Shown here in pieces: positions 62,444-64,000 of a stretch of DNA of 64,000 bases. Made by a program: the position numbers and the translations under genes. Source of the stretch: Phycisphaerae bacterium (lineage in GTDB: Bacteria > Planctomycetota > Phycisphaerae > Phycisphaerales > UBA1924); contig JAEUIZ010000049.1 in the NCBI GenBank assembly GCA_016793805.1, forward strand, positions 177,221 to 241,220. Direction: 5' to 3'. How positions within the stretch are numbered: the stretch's first letter is position 1; every line of letters starts with the position of its first letter. The notes under the pieces were generated by a model that had not been told where the DNA came from, did no database searches, and worked only from the letters and a program-made list of their open reading frames with translations.

Positions 62444-64000
62444 GTGGCCAGAAACGACGAGTTCGGCATCATCGTAGTGGCGGGCCAGAGGTTTGCCCGC
62501 TGGTACGACGATGGGCCATCGCCAAGGCGGTTCGATGGCAGCGATCAAGTTGATGTTGAGCGGGCGTTCCGCCGTGGCTTCATGGAAGCGGCACGCGAGG
62601 TCGCGGCTTGGAGCGAGCCCGATGACGACGCATGCGAGGCGGCATGGGCCGCTCGCCGCAGCACATACGCAATGGCCCTCGTGCGCGTCCCGTCCGCCGA
62701 CTACTTCGCCATCGCGGAGTCCGATAGGGGAACGTATCCGGACAGCGACCAGATCGTCTATCGCCTTGGGCACGCTGTAGCCGCCGCGCAAGCCCGCGGC
62801 CGCGACCAAGCGACGGCGATGACGCGTGACGCTTGGTTGCGCTTCCGCAAGCACGGCGCGTCGGATGACAGCATCAAGCAACTGCTGCCGATCTGGCTCG
62901 CCGAGGCTGAAGAGTGGGCCAGCAGCGACATAGATCCCGCGCGGAGCACTTGCCCGCCGTTTCTGGGCGACTACGTGCCGCCTGAGGAGACAGACCCAAG
63001 CCTCCCAGAGGCCGTGCCAACTCCTGCTCCCTTTGTCAGCGCACGCCAACTCATGGCGACCTGCCCGGCGCTGCGGCCGCCGGTGATTGAGGGCCTGCTC
63101 CGCGAGGGCGAGACGATGAACGTGATCGCCTCGCCCAAGACCGGCAAGTCGTGGCTCGTGCTCGACCTGGCCATCGCAGTCGCCACGGGCCGACCTTGGC
63201 TCGGTCGCTTCGCCACGGTCGCCGGCGATGTTCTGATCATCGACAACGAACTGCATGGCGAGACGTCGGCCAACCGCATTCCGAAGGTCGCCAAGGCCCG
63301 CGGCATCGGCACCGACGAGTTCGCCGACAGCGTGTTCATCCGCAACCTGCGGGGCGGGCTCCAGGACATCGTCTCGCTCGGCTCGTTCTTCCGCGCCATC
63401 GAGCCGGGCCGCTTTCGCCTGATCGTGCTTGACGCCTTCTACCGCTTCTTGCCCGCGGGCACGGACGAGAATGCCAACGCCGACATGGCGTCGCTCTACA
63501 ACCACATCGACCGCTACGCCGCCGACCTCGGCTGCGCGTTCGTGCTGATCCACCACTCGAGCAAGGGCAACCAGTCGGGCAAGTCGGTGACCGATGTCGG
63601 CGCGGGCGCAGGTAGCCAAAGCCGCGCCACCGATGCACACCTCGTCCTGCGGCCGCACGAGGAATCCGACGTCGTCGTGCTGGAGGCAGCCGTGCGGTCA
63701 TGGCCGCCGCTCGATCCGGTGTGCCTCCGCTGGACGTTCCCGATCTGGGACGTGGCCGATGACCTCGACGCCAAGCGGCTCAAGGTCGAATCGTCGCGAC
63801 GTCGGCAGCGCAGCGAGCGGCCACCGCCGCCGGAGGACTGGACGCCCGAGCGGTTCGTCGGCGCGTTCGTGTCCGGTGGTCCGGCGCTGCGCGATGAGAT
63901 CCTGCTGGCCGCCACGAAGGACCTCTCCCTTGCCCAAGCCACCCGCCTTCTCAAACTCGCCGAAGCCCGGGGGCTCGTGCAGCGCTCCCAGCCCGGCCCG
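62444..64000 (+). CDS. RepA-like AAA ATPase (partial, runs off the window)
   Basis: A frame of 519 codons with no stop up to the window end. GTG 62444 is used as start. The N-terminal ~195 residues are uncharacterised. The ATPase domain has Walker A SPKTGKS (about 230-236), Walker B LIVLDAF (about 326-332), and LIHHSSKGNQSGKSV. This is the RecA-fold RepA/AAA_25 group used by phages and plasmids in replication. The C-terminus (about 470-519) looks like a winged-helix segment. Because it is open at the edge, its full length and next gene are unknown. Confidence 0.85.
   Translation, partial: MARNDEFGIIVVAGQRFARWYDDGPSPRRFDGSDQVDVERAFRRGFMEAAREVAAWSEPDDDACEAAWAARRSTYAMALVRVPSADYFAIAESDRGTYPDSDQIVYRLGHAVAAAQARGRDQATAMTRDAWLRFRKHGASDDSIKQLLPIWLAEAEEWASSDIDPARSTCPPFLGDYVPPEETDPSLPEAVPTPAPFVSARQLMATCPALRPPVIEGLLREGETMNVIASPKTGKSWLVLDLAIAVATGRPWLGRFATVAGDVLIIDNELHGETSANRIPKVAKARGIGTDEFADSVFIRNLRGGLQDIVSLGSFFRAIEPGRFRLIVLDAFYRFLPAGTDENANADMASLYNHIDRYAADLGCAFVLIHHSSKGNQSGKSVTDVGAGAGSQSRATDAHLVLRPHEESDVVVLEAAVRSWPPLDPVCLRWTFPIWDVADDLDAKRLKVESSRRRQRSERPPPPEDWTPERFVGAFVSGGPALRDEILLAATKDLSLAQATRLLKLAEARGLVQRSQPGP

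Overview
The window is GC-rich bacterial DNA and most likely comes from a planctomycete of the Phycisphaerales type. This rests on two secreted proteins ending in tandem GC-type dockerin repeats, a planctomycete-style prepilin-like protein, and a long-tailed HU protein. The assignment is an inference, since there is no rRNA here.

Region 1 (1-19 kb) is housekeeping and envelope DNA: a family 2 glycosyltransferase, a FIST sensory protein, and a minus-strand operon of an NrtA/TauA-type ABC importer followed by histidine ammonia-lyase and urocanase (hutH, hutU). Upstream of that operon, in a gene-free gap at 9.28-9.69 kb, is a 28-bp AT-rich site that closely resembles the Bacillus subtilis dif site. 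I propose it as the chromosome-dimer resolution site, which would place the window at the replication terminus. proS, rlmN, two tandem YwaF/TIGR02206-like membrane proteins, a WecA/MraY-like transferase and an O-antigen-ligase-like protein follow.

Region 2 (19-34 kb) holds EF-G, two dockerin proteins, a ribose-type ABC transporter preceded by a prepilin-like gene, an esterase/alpha-amylase/EEP-phosphatase cluster, and an HU protein with a strong UUCG-loop terminator. Region 3 (34-43 kb) is a minus-strand block: a DinG-like helicase, rsmG, rodA and mrdA (PBP2), folE2 and a membrane protein.

Region 4 (43.2-54.8 kb) is a copper/silver resistance island with two plus-strand operons. The first encodes a Cys-rich secreted protein, a metal-binding (TRASH/YHS-like) protein, and a CusC-CusB-CusA-like efflux system. 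The second encodes an HMA-like protein, a CsoR repressor and a CopA P-type ATPase. Each operon starts with a near-perfect sigma-70 promoter (TTGACA, 17 bp, TATACT) overlaid by the same 7-7-7 inverted repeat with a G/C-run centre, the expected form of a CsoR operator.

Region 5 (55 kb to the window end) looks like an integrated element. It begins at a 3' tRNA fragment (Asp-like, minus strand) with its terminator hairpin, followed by a possible integrase C-terminal remnant. It carries a DNA methyltransferase convergent with a candidate restriction endonuclease, a nuclease gene broken by one in-frame TGA, a second PD-(D/E)XK-like gene, a prohead protease-major capsid fusion, and a RepA-like AAA ATPase open at the window edge. 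No terminase, portal or intact integrase is visible, so it may be a capsid-bearing satellite or a decayed or partly seen prophage.
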